DNA of 24,138 bases from an uncultured Prevotella sp. (lineage in GTDB: Bacteria > Bacteroidota > Bacteroidia > Bacteroidales > Bacteroidaceae), in assembly GCA_927910885.1 (NCBI GenBank), contig CAKMOD010000093.1:1-24138 (forward strand), read 5' to 3'. How positions within the stretch are numbered: position 1 is the first letter of the stretch; every line of letters begins with the position of its first letter. A program made the position numbers and the translations under genes. This document shows positions 16,758 to 24,138 of this stretch, one piece after another. The notes beneath the pieces are model-generated. The model ran no database searches. It was not told where the DNA came from and saw only the letters and a list, made by a program, of their open reading frames with translations.

Positions 16758-17001
16758 GTTTGCGGAGAGAGAGGTTTGTGAACCAAACTCTCGTATCTCG
16801 TTGTATATAAACTTTCTATATGTTTTGACAAATCATCAGTGTAGCATTTTTGTAGCAGTATTCTGACTGCTTAATGACTACCATTCTGACTACCTATTGA
16901 AAGCTCAACCGCTCTCTTTTCTTGGGTACAAAGGTATATAAAATTGTACTGACCTCCAAATCTTTGTACCATAAATATTTAGAGATTTTACTGCTACACA
17001 T
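16758..17001. other. Non-coding accessory stretch before the mobile-element regulators
   Basis: I see no gene. It holds two direct copies of ATTCTGACT (16860-16868 and 16883-16891), repeated GTAGCA units near 16840-16858, and a 9-bp inverted repeat GGTACAAAG/CTTTGTACC (16925-16933 and 16962-16970) that overlaps the leftward promoter. Such short repeats may be protein-binding or recombination sites near the element end; none is proven. Confidence 0.4.
16929..16960 (-). promoter_or_regulatory. Leftward Bacteroidota promoter with no evident gene
   Basis: On the minus strand TTTG (16960-16957), a 20-bp gap and TACCTTTG (16936-16929) make a full match to the consensus TTTG-N19-21-TAnnTTTG. Leftward there is no coding sequence of more than about 22 codons before the 16757-16720 hairpin, so it could drive a small RNA of roughly 170-200 nt or be a leftover of a deleted gene. 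Confidence 0.6.
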
Positions 17002-17055
17002 TCCAGTGCAAGGTGCAAGCCCTTATATATAAAGGGTCTTGCACCTTGCACTGGA
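17002..17055. repeat. Long, nearly perfect hairpin (18-bp stem plus inner 5-bp stem)
   Basis: TCCAGTGCAAGGTGCAAG (17002-17019) is perfectly complementary to CTTGCACCTTGCACTGGA (17038-17055). The loop itself pairs again (CCCTT at 17020-17024 with AAGGG at 17032-17036), with one bulged T at 17037. At over 20 bp of stem it is the strongest hairpin in the window. No T run follows on either strand within 10 bp, so it is not a standard terminator. It could be a regulatory or recombination structure, or a palindromic repeat. Confidence 0.85.
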
Positions 17056-17292
17056 GGACTTGTGTATGATTGTCTGATATCGGTTGACCTTTTATAGCTT
17101 TATCACTAATAAAAGGTGAATTATGTTATTATTTATTTCTATATAAGTTTACTATATTTATCTTATGAGTGATATAGAAACCCTTTGCATCCGCCACCAA
17201 ACAAAAAAATGCATCTGGTGCATGACGACTTGCAGAGGGTACATAAACTTGCGTGTGACGGGTTGCTCGTGCCAAGATGTTTCTATAACTTT
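17056..17292. other. Leader region of the mobile-element regulator genes, nothing recognised
   Basis: AT-rich DNA between the long hairpin and the first regulator gene. A frame open from TTG at 17185 and ATG at 17209 continues into the XRE gene, but the extra residues are unlike a helix-turn-helix protein. No complete TAnnTTTG promoter was found, so the promoter for the following genes is unknown. Confidence 0.4.
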
Positions 17293-17646
17293 ATGTTTAT
17301 GAAAGAGTTACTGGAATTTCTTCGAAATGAGAGATTGAACAAACATCTAAAACAGGCGTATCTAGCTGAGAGGTTGGGAGTTGATGAAAGCACAATATCC
17401 CGATGGGAGTCTGGTCAGATTACAATGGATTTTCTCCAAATAGTAAACTATGCGACTGTTTTGGAGATAAATGTTTACGAGATGTTTGCATATCTCGCAA
17501 GCAATGGACAAGATCTTCCCATACCTATTGCAGAAGTACACGTTGAGGTGTATACAAAAGAAGCCTACAACTCTCTTATGCAATACCTTGCGAATTCTGG
17601 GATGGATATAACAATTAAAAGCACCAAGTTGAAAAGATGGAAATAA
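17293..17646 (+). CDS. XRE-family helix-turn-helix regulator
   Basis: 117 residues from the ATG at 17293 (a second ATG at 17299 is equally possible). It contains a classic XRE DNA-binding motif, KQAYLAERLGVDESTISRWE, followed by the helix IVNYATVLEINVYEMFAY. The C-terminal part is short and of unknown role. XRE proteins usually act as dimeric repressors. The frame is open further upstream to a TTG at 17185 but those residues are basic and histidine-rich with no resemblance to the family, so I prefer the later start. The stop overlaps the next gene by 10 bp, so the two are likely co-transcribed and may regulate excision or replication of the element. Confidence 0.75.
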   Translation: MFMKELLEFLRNERLNKHLKQAYLAERLGVDESTISRWESGQITMDFLQIVNYATVLEINVYEMFAYLASNGQDLPIPIAEVHVEVYTKEAYNSLMQYLANSGMDITIKSTKLKRWK

Positions 17647-18017
17647 TCGCAGTAGAAAGCCAAGCCTATCAGGAACTGATAGACAAGCTCAATCGTATTG
17701 AGCAGTATGTTGAGCGCACCTCCCGTCTTATTCAAGACATTGACGACGAGCTGGAGATGACCACGAAAGACCTTATCGGGACTCTGAATGTTTCAGAGTC
17801 CACCCTTTACCGCTGGCGCAAGAAGCAGTTGGTACGGTATCGCTACACGGAGGGTGGCGATGTACGCTACTTCTTCAAGTCTATCGTGATAGCCACGAAA
17901 TGTAACCGGCTCCGCGTATCAGGTATGAGAAACGACGAGATTCTTGGTCGGCTCAACCGTTTCAAGGACAATCTCATCATGAGTTCATGTATTAACCCTA
18001 AAAACCGACAATTATGA
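17637..18017 (+). CDS. Excisionase-like helix-turn-helix DNA-binding protein
   Basis: 126 residues. An N-terminal helical region (about 1-45) is followed by a MerR/excisionase-type helix-turn-helix, TTKDLIGTLNVSESTLYRWR, and a wing (VRYRYTEGGDVRYFFKS), the typical layout of 'helix-turn-helix domain-containing' proteins in Bacteroidales mobile elements. The C-terminus has a basic helix. It overlaps the XRE gene by 10 bp and the next gene by 4 bp, forming a three-gene operon. It probably binds element DNA to regulate excision or the primase gene; the exact target is unknown. Confidence 0.78.
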   Translation: MEIIAVESQAYQELIDKLNRIEQYVERTSRLIQDIDDELEMTTKDLIGTLNVSESTLYRWRKKQLVRYRYTEGGDVRYFFKSIVIATKCNRLRVSGMRNDEILGRLNRFKDNLIMSSCINPKNRQL

Positions 18018-20005
18018 TAGAAAAGGAACAGATTCTTTTACTTACACAAGGAGGTTTGAATGTGTTTTCACATTTCCTTGGCTTTGAGGTAAACCTTCAT
18101 CGCAACTTCCGAAGCCCTTTCTATGACGATAGGCGGGCTTCCTGCCATATCTACTACGACAGGAAAACTTCTTCTTACAAATTCTATGATCATGGAGATA
18201 CCACCTATTCTGGGGATTGCTTCTGGTTTGTGGCAACCCTCCGTAATTTGAACCTGAAAACAAGTTTTCCCGAAGTATTGGAAACGATAGTACAAGAACT
18301 TGGATTGTATTCTTTATGTGATGGTGAAAAGCATAGCAGCCATATCACGTCAGCATATAAAGAAACTATTGTTCCCGCTCCTAAGGCTGATATGAACAAG
18401 TGTACGGAAGAACGTCCATATAGTTTTGAGATACAGCCATTTGACGATGGTCTACTGAACTATTGGGCACATTACGGCATCCATGAGGATACACTCCGAC
18501 GCTTTCGTGTACGGAGTCTTAAACGCTATGAAAGTGTATCTACTGAAGGCAAGAAGTTTGAACTTTATAGCTCACCTACGGAACCTATGTTTGCCTATAT
18601 CGGAAACGGCTATGTAAAGACATACCGACCTCACAGTCCAAAAATCCGCTTTCTTTATGGTGGACGGATGCCTGCTACTTATTGCTTTGGAATGGAGCAG
18701 ATTCCTGCCAAAGGAGATATGCTTTTCATTACAGGTGGAGAAAAGGATGTACTCTCATTGTATGCACACGGCTTCAATGCGATTTGCTTCAACAGTGAAA
18801 CCGCACAGATACCGACAAGCATCATCGAGAGCCTTCAGCTTCGCTTTCGACATATTATACTTCTGTATGATGCTGACGAGACAGGCGTACGCGAGAGTCA
18901 CAGACAAGCAGAACATCTGGCAGAATACAAGGTATTGAACCTTTCACTTCCGCTAAGTGGTACGAAGTCTGAAAAAGACATTTCTGATTTCTTTGCCTTA
19001 GGCAACGGGGCAAAGGAACTGAAAGAGCTGCTTGCCAAGATGTTCTCAGATCTATATAGCCAAACCATGATGATGTTACGTTCCTGTGAGATTGATTATG
19101 AGAATCCACCGGACATTTCCAAATCAGTAGTAGCAGTAAACGGTGTGCCACTCGGCACACAGGATAACCTGTTCTGCATTACCGGAGGTGAGGGTACGGG
19201 CAAGAGCAACTATGTGGGTGCCATCCTTGCCGGAGCGTTGGGAGAAAAACGATTGCCGATAGAAAAGACCTTGGGATTGGAGATCACCGCCAATCCCAAA
19301 GGCTTGGCGGTCCTACACTATGACACTGAACAGTCCGAGGCACAGTTGCACAAGAACTTGGGTAAGACACTGCGTAGGGCTTCTTTGACGGCAGTACCGG
19401 AGTTTTGCCATTCCCTGTACCTTGCCTCTATGTCCCGTAAGGACAGGCTGAAACTTATCCGTGAGAGTATGGATTTGTTTCATCACAGGCATGGAGGTAT
19501 CCATCTTGTGGTGATTGACGGAATAGCCGACTTGATACGTTCTGCCAACGATGAAACGGAAAGTATTGCCATTGTGGACGAGCTTTATCGCTTGGCAGGG
19601 ATTTATAATACCTGTATCATTTGCGTGCTACACTTCGTACCGAATGGTATTAAACTCCGTGGGCATATCGGCTCAGAATTGCAGCGCAAAGCAGCGGGAA
19701 TTCTTTCCATAGAGAAAGACGATAATCCCGAATACTCAGTGGTAAAAGCATTGAAAGTCCGTGACGGAAGTCCGTTGGACGTACCGATGATGCTTTTCGG
19801 CTGGGATAAGGCTGAGGACATGCACGTCTATCGTGGCGAGAAATCTAAAGAGGACAAGGAAAAGCGCAAGACTGATGAACTCATTGCCGTTGTCAAAGAA
19901 GCCTTCCGAAATTCTTTCAAGCTCACTTACCAAGAACTTTGTGAGGTTCTGATGCGCGAATGGAAATCAAGGACAGAACTGCAAAGAAATACATCGCCTA
20001 TATGA
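18014..20005 (+). CDS. Toprim primase / RecA-fold helicase of a mobile element (C-terminus frameshifted)
   Basis: 663 residues. An N-terminal region (about 1-130) with a CHIYYDRKTSSYKFYDHGD segment resembles the template-binding end of DnaG-like primases. A Toprim fold follows with Glu243 (ITGGEKD) and Asp286/Asp288 (LLYDADETG). A RecA-type ATPase has Walker A GGEGTGKS (391-398) and Walker B LVVIDGIADL (Asp502), as in RepA/DnaB-like helicases. Together this is the bifunctional primase-helicase used for element replication or transfer. The annotated end, NTSPI, looks wrong: one A is missing around 19958-19960. Restoring it continues EMEIKDRTAKKYIAYMKEQR and stops at 20071-20073, overlapping the next gene by 13 bp. 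Only the last roughly 30 residues are affected, so the catalytic parts are intact. Confidence 0.85.
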   Translation: MIEKEQILLLTQGGLNVFSHFLGFEVNLHRNFRSPFYDDRRASCHIYYDRKTSSYKFYDHGDTTYSGDCFWFVATLRNLNLKTSFPEVLETIVQELGLYSLCDGEKHSSHITSAYKETIVPAPKADMNKCTEERPYSFEIQPFDDGLLNYWAHYGIHEDTLRRFRVRSLKRYESVSTEGKKFELYSSPTEPMFAYIGNGYVKTYRPHSPKIRFLYGGRMPATYCFGMEQIPAKGDMLFITGGEKDVLSLYAHGFNAICFNSETAQIPTSIIESLQLRFRHIILLYDADETGVRESHRQAEHLAEYKVLNLSLPLSGTKSEKDISDFFALGNGAKELKELLAKMFSDLYSQTMMMLRSCEIDYENPPDISKSVVAVNGVPLGTQDNLFCITGGEGTGKSNYVGAILAGALGEKRLPIEKTLGLEITANPKGLAVLHYDTEQSEAQLHKNLGKTLRRASLTAVPEFCHSLYLASMSRKDRLKLIRESMDLFHHRHGGIHLVVIDGIADLIRSANDETESIAIVDELYRLAGIYNTCIICVLHFVPNGIKLRGHIGSELQRKAAGILSIEKDDNPEYSVVKALKVRDGSPLDVPMMLFGWDKAEDMHVYRGEKSKEDKEKRKTDELIAVVKEAFRNSFKLTYQELCEVLMREWKSRTELQRNTSPI

Positions 20006-20060
20006 AAGAACAACGTATCTTGGCACAAGATACCAATGGTAACTATCAAAAAGGAGAACT

Positions 20061-20369
20061 ATGCCGTACATAGATTATGAAACCGAAGACACTTGGCAAA
20101 AACGCCTGTTTGACAAGCTAATAAGCGTCGAGGACAAACTCGACCGCCTGCTGATTCTGCAAGAGCAATCTGTTGATACAACTGTCCATCCACCCCTGAA
20201 ACCGGAATATCTGGATATCATAGATGTATCCAAGATACTCAAAGTAGAACAAAAGACCATCTATAATTGGGTGTGGGCAGGAAAAATTCCCTATCTCAAA
20301 GCCAATGGCAGGTTACTTTTCCTTCGAGAAGAGATAGATGAAATGGTACGGAAGCGAGAAGGTTGGTAG
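20061..20369 (+). CDS. Small helix-turn-helix (excisionase-type) protein
   Basis: 102 residues. The C-terminal half has a MerR/HTH_17-type motif, IIDVSKILKVEQKTIYNWV, followed by AGKIPYLKANGRLLFLREEI, the typical wing of excisionase-like proteins. It has AAGGAG 4 bp before the start, one of few Shine-Dalgarno-like sites here. The start overlaps the end of the restored primase-helicase frame. Its likely role is in excision or control of the element. Confidence 0.8.
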   Translation: MPYIDYETEDTWQKRLFDKLISVEDKLDRLLILQEQSVDTTVHPPLKPEYLDIIDVSKILKVEQKTIYNWVWAGKIPYLKANGRLLFLREEIDEMVRKREGW

Positions 20370-20559
20370 AAGTTAGTTCTATACAAGTATGTTGGAAATG
20401 TTCTTGTTTTATTTCATCCTCTTTTTCCTCACTATGGTTGAAATATTATCCTGCAAGTCAACTATTAGTTTACTTTCGGGAAAATAATTCAATCAATCGA
20501 CTGTAATTAGTAAAGTCTTTTGTACCTTTGCGGTTGGTTTTAATTACAGCAAGTAAACT
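20370..20559 (+). promoter_or_regulatory. Spacer with the probable abiE promoter
   Basis: TACCTTTG at 20523-20530 matches the Bacteroidota -7 element TAnnTTTG, 29 bp before the abiEi start. No good -33 TTTG was found about 20 bp further upstream (only CGACTG nearby). AbiEi proteins of this system are known to bind their own promoter, so an operator may be here, but I saw no clear inverted repeat. Confidence 0.55.
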
Positions 20560-21324
20560 ATGAGTGTACTAAAAGGAAAAAAAATAAACCAAATGCTTCA
20601 ATCCGGGCAAAAGAACGGATTGCTGTTTGCGACATGGCTTGTAGAGCATGGCTATTCCAGGCAGTTGTTGAGCAGATATCGTTCTTCCGGTTGGTTATCC
20701 TCTCTATGTAAGGGAGTCATGTACCGCACAGGCGACACACTGTCCGCTTTTGGTGCTTTGCAGTCCTTTAACGAACAAGTAGGAAAGAGTTTTCGTGTTG
20801 CAGCGCATTCTGCTTTGGAGCTTTGGGGCTTTAACCATTATGTTCCTATGGGCAAACCCCTGTTAATGGTATCAACGGCAAGTGATAAAATGCCACAATG
20901 GATGAAGCATGACATTTTCGACCGTGAATTTAAGTTTTTCAAAACAGAGGTGTTTATCAGTGCACAGATAACAACTTTAACATACTTGGACTGGAGGCTG
21001 CTTATATCCTCCCCTGAGCAGGCCTTTATGGAATGTCTGCTGTTAACACCACGCCAATATAACTATATGGATTTATTTTATATAATGGAACAGTTGACTA
21101 CTCTGCGTCCGAATGTCGTCCAATCGTTATTGGAATCCACAAAACATTACAAAATGAAGAGGCTGTTTCTATATATGGCTGAGAAAGCGGGGCATTATTG
21201 GTATGAAGATTTAGACCTTACAAAAATAGATTTGGGGACACATAAACTTCAACTCGTCAAATCTGGTATATATATCAGCAAATATAAGATGATTGTACCA
21301 AAAGAATTAAACGATTATGAATGA
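20560..21324 (+). CDS. abiEi: AbiEi antitoxin / transcriptional repressor
   Basis: 254 residues. The N-terminal half has a winged-helix region (LVEHGYSRQLLSRYRSSGWL followed by CKGVMYRTG), as expected for the AbiEi DNA-binding domain. The rest is the C-terminal antitoxin domain with the ALELWGF and SPEQAFMECLL segments typical of Bacteroidota AbiEi. AbiEi neutralises the AbiEii toxin and represses the operon in the type IV toxin-antitoxin model; together they can abort phage infection. Its stop overlaps the abiEii start by 8 bp, the usual coupling. The gene has its own -7 box and lies between mobile-element genes, so it is cargo. Confidence 0.88.
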   Translation: MSVLKGKKINQMLQSGQKNGLLFATWLVEHGYSRQLLSRYRSSGWLSSLCKGVMYRTGDTLSAFGALQSFNEQVGKSFRVAAHSALELWGFNHYVPMGKPLLMVSTASDKMPQWMKHDIFDREFKFFKTEVFISAQITTLTYLDWRLLISSPEQAFMECLLLTPRQYNYMDLFYIMEQLTTLRPNVVQSLLESTKHYKMKRLFLYMAEKAGHYWYEDLDLTKIDLGTHKLQLVKSGIYISKYKMIVPKELNDYE

Positions 21325-22222
21325 TCAACAATATAAAAAACAGGTGGCATTGTTACTACGCATTATGCCTTTGGTTTACAAGATAACGGACTTTGCTGTT
21401 CATGGAGGTACGGCTATTAACCTGTTCCACCAGAATATGCCGCGTTACTCGGTTGATATTGACCTTACCTATATTCCGATAGAGCCACGCACGGCGAGTT
21501 TGGAAAAGATAAATCAACATCTCGGAAAACTGAAAACAAGTATAGAACGTGCCATTCCCGGAATACATGTGGAACATAAATCCGAAGTATGGAAATTGCT
21601 GTGCACACATGATGGCGCTACGGTGAAAATAGAGGTAAATGGTACAAAACGGGGCATACTTGGAGAGGTTGAAATTATGGAACTCTGTCCGAAAGCGAAG
21701 GAAGAGTTTCAAGCCAGCTGTAAGGCACGTATAGTTCCTTATTCTCAACTTTATGGGGGGAAGATGACAGCTACCCTCAGCCGCCAGCACCCACGTGACA
21801 TGTTTGACTGCAAATACATGAAAGACCAAACACTTGAAGATGTAAAAGACGGGCTTATCTTATGCTTATTGGGAAGCGACAAGCCTATCGTAGAATCTCT
21901 GTCTCCTAATAGCATAAACCAAGAGGAGGCACTTGAAAACCAATTCAAGGGAATGTCAGATATTCCATTTACATATACAGACTATGAGCAGGCTCGTAAA
22001 TCCATTATTAAAAAGGTAAATGACTGCCTTACAAATACAGACAAGGAATTCCTCGTTTCCTTTGAGGAGGGAACACCACAGTGGGAGAAATGTTGCGCAG
22101 GTGATTTAAGCCAATATCCATCTGTACAATGGAAATTACTGAATATAGGTAAACTTAAGAAACAGACTCCCGATAAGCACAAAGAAGGAATAGATAAGCT
22201 AAAAGGTTATTTGCAGGTATAA
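21317..22222 (+). CDS. abiEii: AbiEii nucleotidyltransferase toxin
   Basis: 301 residues. The nucleotidyltransferase core is visible: HGGTAINLF (residues 29-37) followed by PRYSVDIDLTY with Asp47 and Asp49, matching the GS/GG..x10..DxD signature. Glu106 sits in VKIEVN as a possible third acidic residue. Downstream are Lys149 (YGGKM), Arg156 and RDMFD with Asp161 and Asp164, corresponding to the conserved K, R and D residues of AbiEii. The toxin is a GTP-binding nucleotidyltransferase that halts growth when freed of AbiEi. Length matches the family (about 270-310). It is followed 3 bp later by a bidirectional terminator. No obvious active-site change is seen. Confidence 0.9.
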   Translation: MNDQQYKKQVALLLRIMPLVYKITDFAVHGGTAINLFHQNMPRYSVDIDLTYIPIEPRTASLEKINQHLGKLKTSIERAIPGIHVEHKSEVWKLLCTHDGATVKIEVNGTKRGILGEVEIMELCPKAKEEFQASCKARIVPYSQLYGGKMTATLSRQHPRDMFDCKYMKDQTLEDVKDGLILCLLGSDKPIVESLSPNSINQEEALENQFKGMSDIPFTYTDYEQARKSIIKKVNDCLTNTDKEFLVSFEEGTPQWEKCCAGDLSQYPSVQWKLLNIGKLKKQTPDKHKEGIDKLKGYLQV

Positions 22223-22224
22223 TG

Positions 22225-22263
22225 ATAAAAGTCAGACATTCAATACGGATGTCTGACTTTTAT
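22225..22263. terminator. Bidirectional terminator between abiEii and the helicase-methylase gene
   Basis: A perfect 15-bp inverted repeat, ATAAAAGTCAGACAT (22225-22239) and its complement (22249-22263), with a 9-nt loop. The stem ends with A and T runs on both sides, so it can stop transcription from either direction, as suits two converging genes. Confidence 0.85.
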
Positions 22264-22282
22264 TTAGCCCCTCGGCATGTGT

Positions 22283-24138
22283 TTAGTGCCTCCATTTGGG
22301 TCTAAAACTCTGTAAACGGCTATTATCTTCTCTGTCTTGGACAAGATAGCTTTCGTTCTTTACTCCTCCAGAATAATAATGGTCGGATAAACCCTCTCCT
22401 TGCTTCATTTCTTCTGTTTCCTCTTTTTCCCCCTCTGGTGGAGCAAGGGTAAGCGCAATCTTTCTGTCCAATTCAGCAGCTTCACTTTTAAGTGAGCGAA
22501 GCTCGTCCTCTTTTTTCCAAGAACTGTTGGCAATGTTGGTGTAAACTTCTTTATTGGCCACAACCTTTGCCATTTCCTTCTCATGCGATTCTATCACCTT
22601 TGGAATACGCTCCAAGGCATTAACGAAGTTCTGACACGCAAGTTTCGGGTCTGTTGCCAATTTACCGTTATTATAGGTATAGTAGATACTCTCCTGCCCT
22701 TTCACAAAGAAGCGGTTCACCGAACAGTCGAACAAGTCCTTGGAAGTACTCTCTGTCTTGACCATAATGGAGAAACCATAGATTTCGCCAATTTTGTTGT
22801 ACTCTCCTTTGGTGCGAGCTTTTTCGTCTATCTCCTGCAGACGTGCAGCAATGACCTTGATGTCGATGCTGTCTTCTACACCTTTGATAGTCAGCTTATT
22901 GATGAGCATTCCATCGGCATCACGTTTTACACGTTTCTCAAAAAGAGCCAAATCGGACTGTGCCTCCTTGATTTTGTCCGAATGGAAGGATACAGAACTC
23001 TCAATCTCAGCCAACTTGCCCGTTGCGGCATCACGCTCACGGAGGAAGTTCTTGCGCTCTGATTCTAAGGTGGTAATCTTCTTATCTAATCTTGCTTTTT
23101 CCAAAAGGTCGGTATTGCCAGAAAGCACCGCTACGTATTCGGAGAAGTTCATGCCGCTGTCCTCACCCATTGAACCCTCGTCAATGGTACGACTGCCGAG
23201 CGTGTTCGTCTTTAGCTGATTGATGAAGAGTTGCTTGTTATGCAGCAAATTGAACTTATAACTGTCCAAAGAACGTTCTACAGCGTAGATAATTACATCA
23301 ACCTTGTTGTCCGCAAACTCCTTGGCAATAAGATTTCCCTTGCGCACAGCTCGTCCGTTGCGCTGTTCCAAGTCCGAAGGTCGCCAGGGCGTATCCAAAT
23401 GGTGGATGGCCACGGCACGCTGCTGGGCATTTACACCAGTACCCAACATCGAGGTAGAACCGAAGATAATGCGAATGTCACCACGGTTCATGGCATCTAC
23501 CATTGCCTTCTTGGCTTTCTCGTTCTTGCATTCTTGAATGAAGCGTATCTCATAGGACGGGATATGATAGTCTTCTACCAGCTTGCGCTTGATTTCCGAA
23601 TAGACATTGAAGTCTCCACCGGGCTTATAAGTACCTAAATCAGAGAAAACGAACTGCGTTCCTTTCTGTGCATCGAACTTTTGGTAATAGTCATTGAGCA
23701 TCTTAGCACAGTGACTTGCCTTGTTGTCGATATGATCTGAGTACCCATTTTCATCTATCATGCGTAAATCAAGGCTCATCTTGCGGGCATAATCGGTTGC
23801 AATAAGCATCTTTGCCTTTTCCTCGCTCTCACTCAGAGGTGCTCGTCCCAAAAGCGTGGCATCGCCACTCTTAGCAAACTCCATCAGCTTGCCGATAAAA
23901 AACTTCCTGCTCGGGTGTCGGTGGTATATTATGTAGTATCTCATTCTTTTCAGGGCGGTCGATACCGATGTCCTTGGCTGTACGAAAATCGCAAATCTCC
24001 GCATAGAAAGCAGCCAGCTCAGGCACCTTAATGAATGTCCTAAACCGTTCCTTCTGTATGATGTCGTTTGTGATGGAGAACTCGTAGTCGGTAGACTTCT
24101 TGGCAAAGACAGCAGCCCATGCGTCGAAGCTGTTGATG
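22283..24138 (-). pseudogene. C-terminal part of a giant helicase/methylase-type mobile-element protein, frameshifted and running off the window
   Basis: The minus-strand frame enters from beyond the right edge (INSFDAWAAVFAKKSTDYEF) and runs to LHNIPPTPEQEVF. A T run of six (plus-strand A run 23897-23902) then adds one base and the frame ends at 23871-23873 after about 10 wrong residues. With five T it would continue as IGKLMEFAKSGDATLLGRAP to the stop at 22283. In that part are helicase C-lobe motifs: GSTSMLGTGVN and EQRNGRAVRKG (motif VI, with arginine residues), then a long coiled-coil tail. The protein family is the roughly 2000-residue SNF2-like helicase with N6-methylase domain found in Bacteroidales conjugative elements. 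The missing N-terminus lies outside. Likely role: defence or anti-restriction for the element, not established. Whether the frameshift is real cannot be told. Confidence 0.75.

Larger units (their letters stand above)
16758..24138. mobile_element. Part of a Bacteroidales integrative/mobilizable element with AbiE cargo
   Basis: The gene set (XRE regulator, two excisionase-like helix-turn-helix proteins, Toprim/RecA-type primase-helicase and a giant helicase-methylase-type protein) is characteristic of conjugative or mobilizable elements in Bacteroidales. The window holds no integrase, relaxase or clear attachment-site pair. The left boundary is therefore uncertain: somewhere after the nuclease-like gene, about 16.7-17.2 kb. 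The right end lies outside. Confidence 0.6.

Noticed and set aside
17185..17292. Longer N-terminus of the XRE regulator from a TTG
   Set aside because: The extra 36 residues are His/Pro/Lys-rich and unlike any XRE protein; the helix-turn-helix begins shortly after the ATG at 17293.
16650..17292. CRISPR array or tRNA gene in the gene-free stretch
   Set aside because: The repeats are two-copy and short with no regular spacers, and no cloverleaf with a TTCGA-type arm was seen.
19950..19975. Programmed frameshift at the end of the primase-helicase gene
   Set aside because: No slippery heptamer is present at GCGCGAATGG; a missing A explains the frame change.
22583..23638. Several plus-strand frames of 77 to 159 codons opposite the helicase-methylase gene
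   Set aside because: They are shadows of the real minus-strand frame, with no family resemblance or plausible start context.
23890..23905. Programmed ribosomal frameshift at TTTTTTA in the helicase-methylase gene
   Set aside because: The heptamer is not in the X XXY YYZ phase for the zero frame and a +1 shift, not -1, is needed to continue the protein; a run-length change is simpler.

Overview
The window reads as Bacteroidota DNA, most likely Prevotellaceae. The base composition is AT-rich, most starts lack a Shine-Dalgarno motif, several promoters carry the Bacteroidota -7 element TAnnTTTG, and the gene families (type VI secretion subtype iii, Bacteroidales mobilisation genes) belong to that phylum. 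The genus is inference.

Layout. (1) 1-543: two dead IS30-family transposase fragments lie head to head. Their start codons are 5 bp apart and the first 157 bp of the window is almost identical to the reverse complement of 219-375. (2) 637-14058: a single-direction type VI secretion (T6SS subtype iii) operon with promoter and terminator. The order is tssE, a broken DUF2931-like lipoprotein gene, tssF, tssH (ClpV-type ATPase), tssG, tssN, tssK, two small single-pass membrane proteins (one TssO-like), a PKD-domain protein (TssP-like) and tssR. Baseplate genes (E, F, G, K), the recycling ATPase and the Bacteroidota-specific membrane complex (N to R type) are present. Sheath (TssB/C), tube (Hcp), spike (VgrG) and effector genes are absent here and would have to lie elsewhere. 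(3) 14059-16672: an intergenic stretch with IS-end-like inverted repeats, then a single gene for a 644-residue protein with a plausible PD-(D/E)XK nuclease core, its own promoter, a hairpin leader and a terminator. It is a candidate for an undescribed defence-type protein. (4) About 16.7 kb to the right edge: part of a Bacteroidales integrative or mobilizable element. It has an XRE-type regulator, two excisionase-like helix-turn-helix proteins, a Toprim plus RecA-fold primase/helicase, an AbiE toxin-antitoxin pair as cargo and, convergent to these, the C-terminal part of a giant helicase-methylase-type protein that runs off the window. No integrase or relaxase is visible, so the element's ends lie outside the window or are unclear.

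Functional logic. The T6SS genes are tightly packed (4 to 16 bp overlaps at F/H, H/G and N/K) and would build a cell-envelope-anchored contractile weapon once sheath, tube and effectors are supplied. The right half is accessory DNA with at least one phage-defence cassette (AbiE) and a possible second one (the nuclease-like gene).

A recurrent oddity is single-base differences in homopolymers: a G run in the DUF2931 gene, an A run in the primase/helicase, a T run in the helicase-methylase, and two runs distinguishing the IS30 arms. They are either genuine gene decay or sequencing error, and this affects how every pseudogene here should be read.
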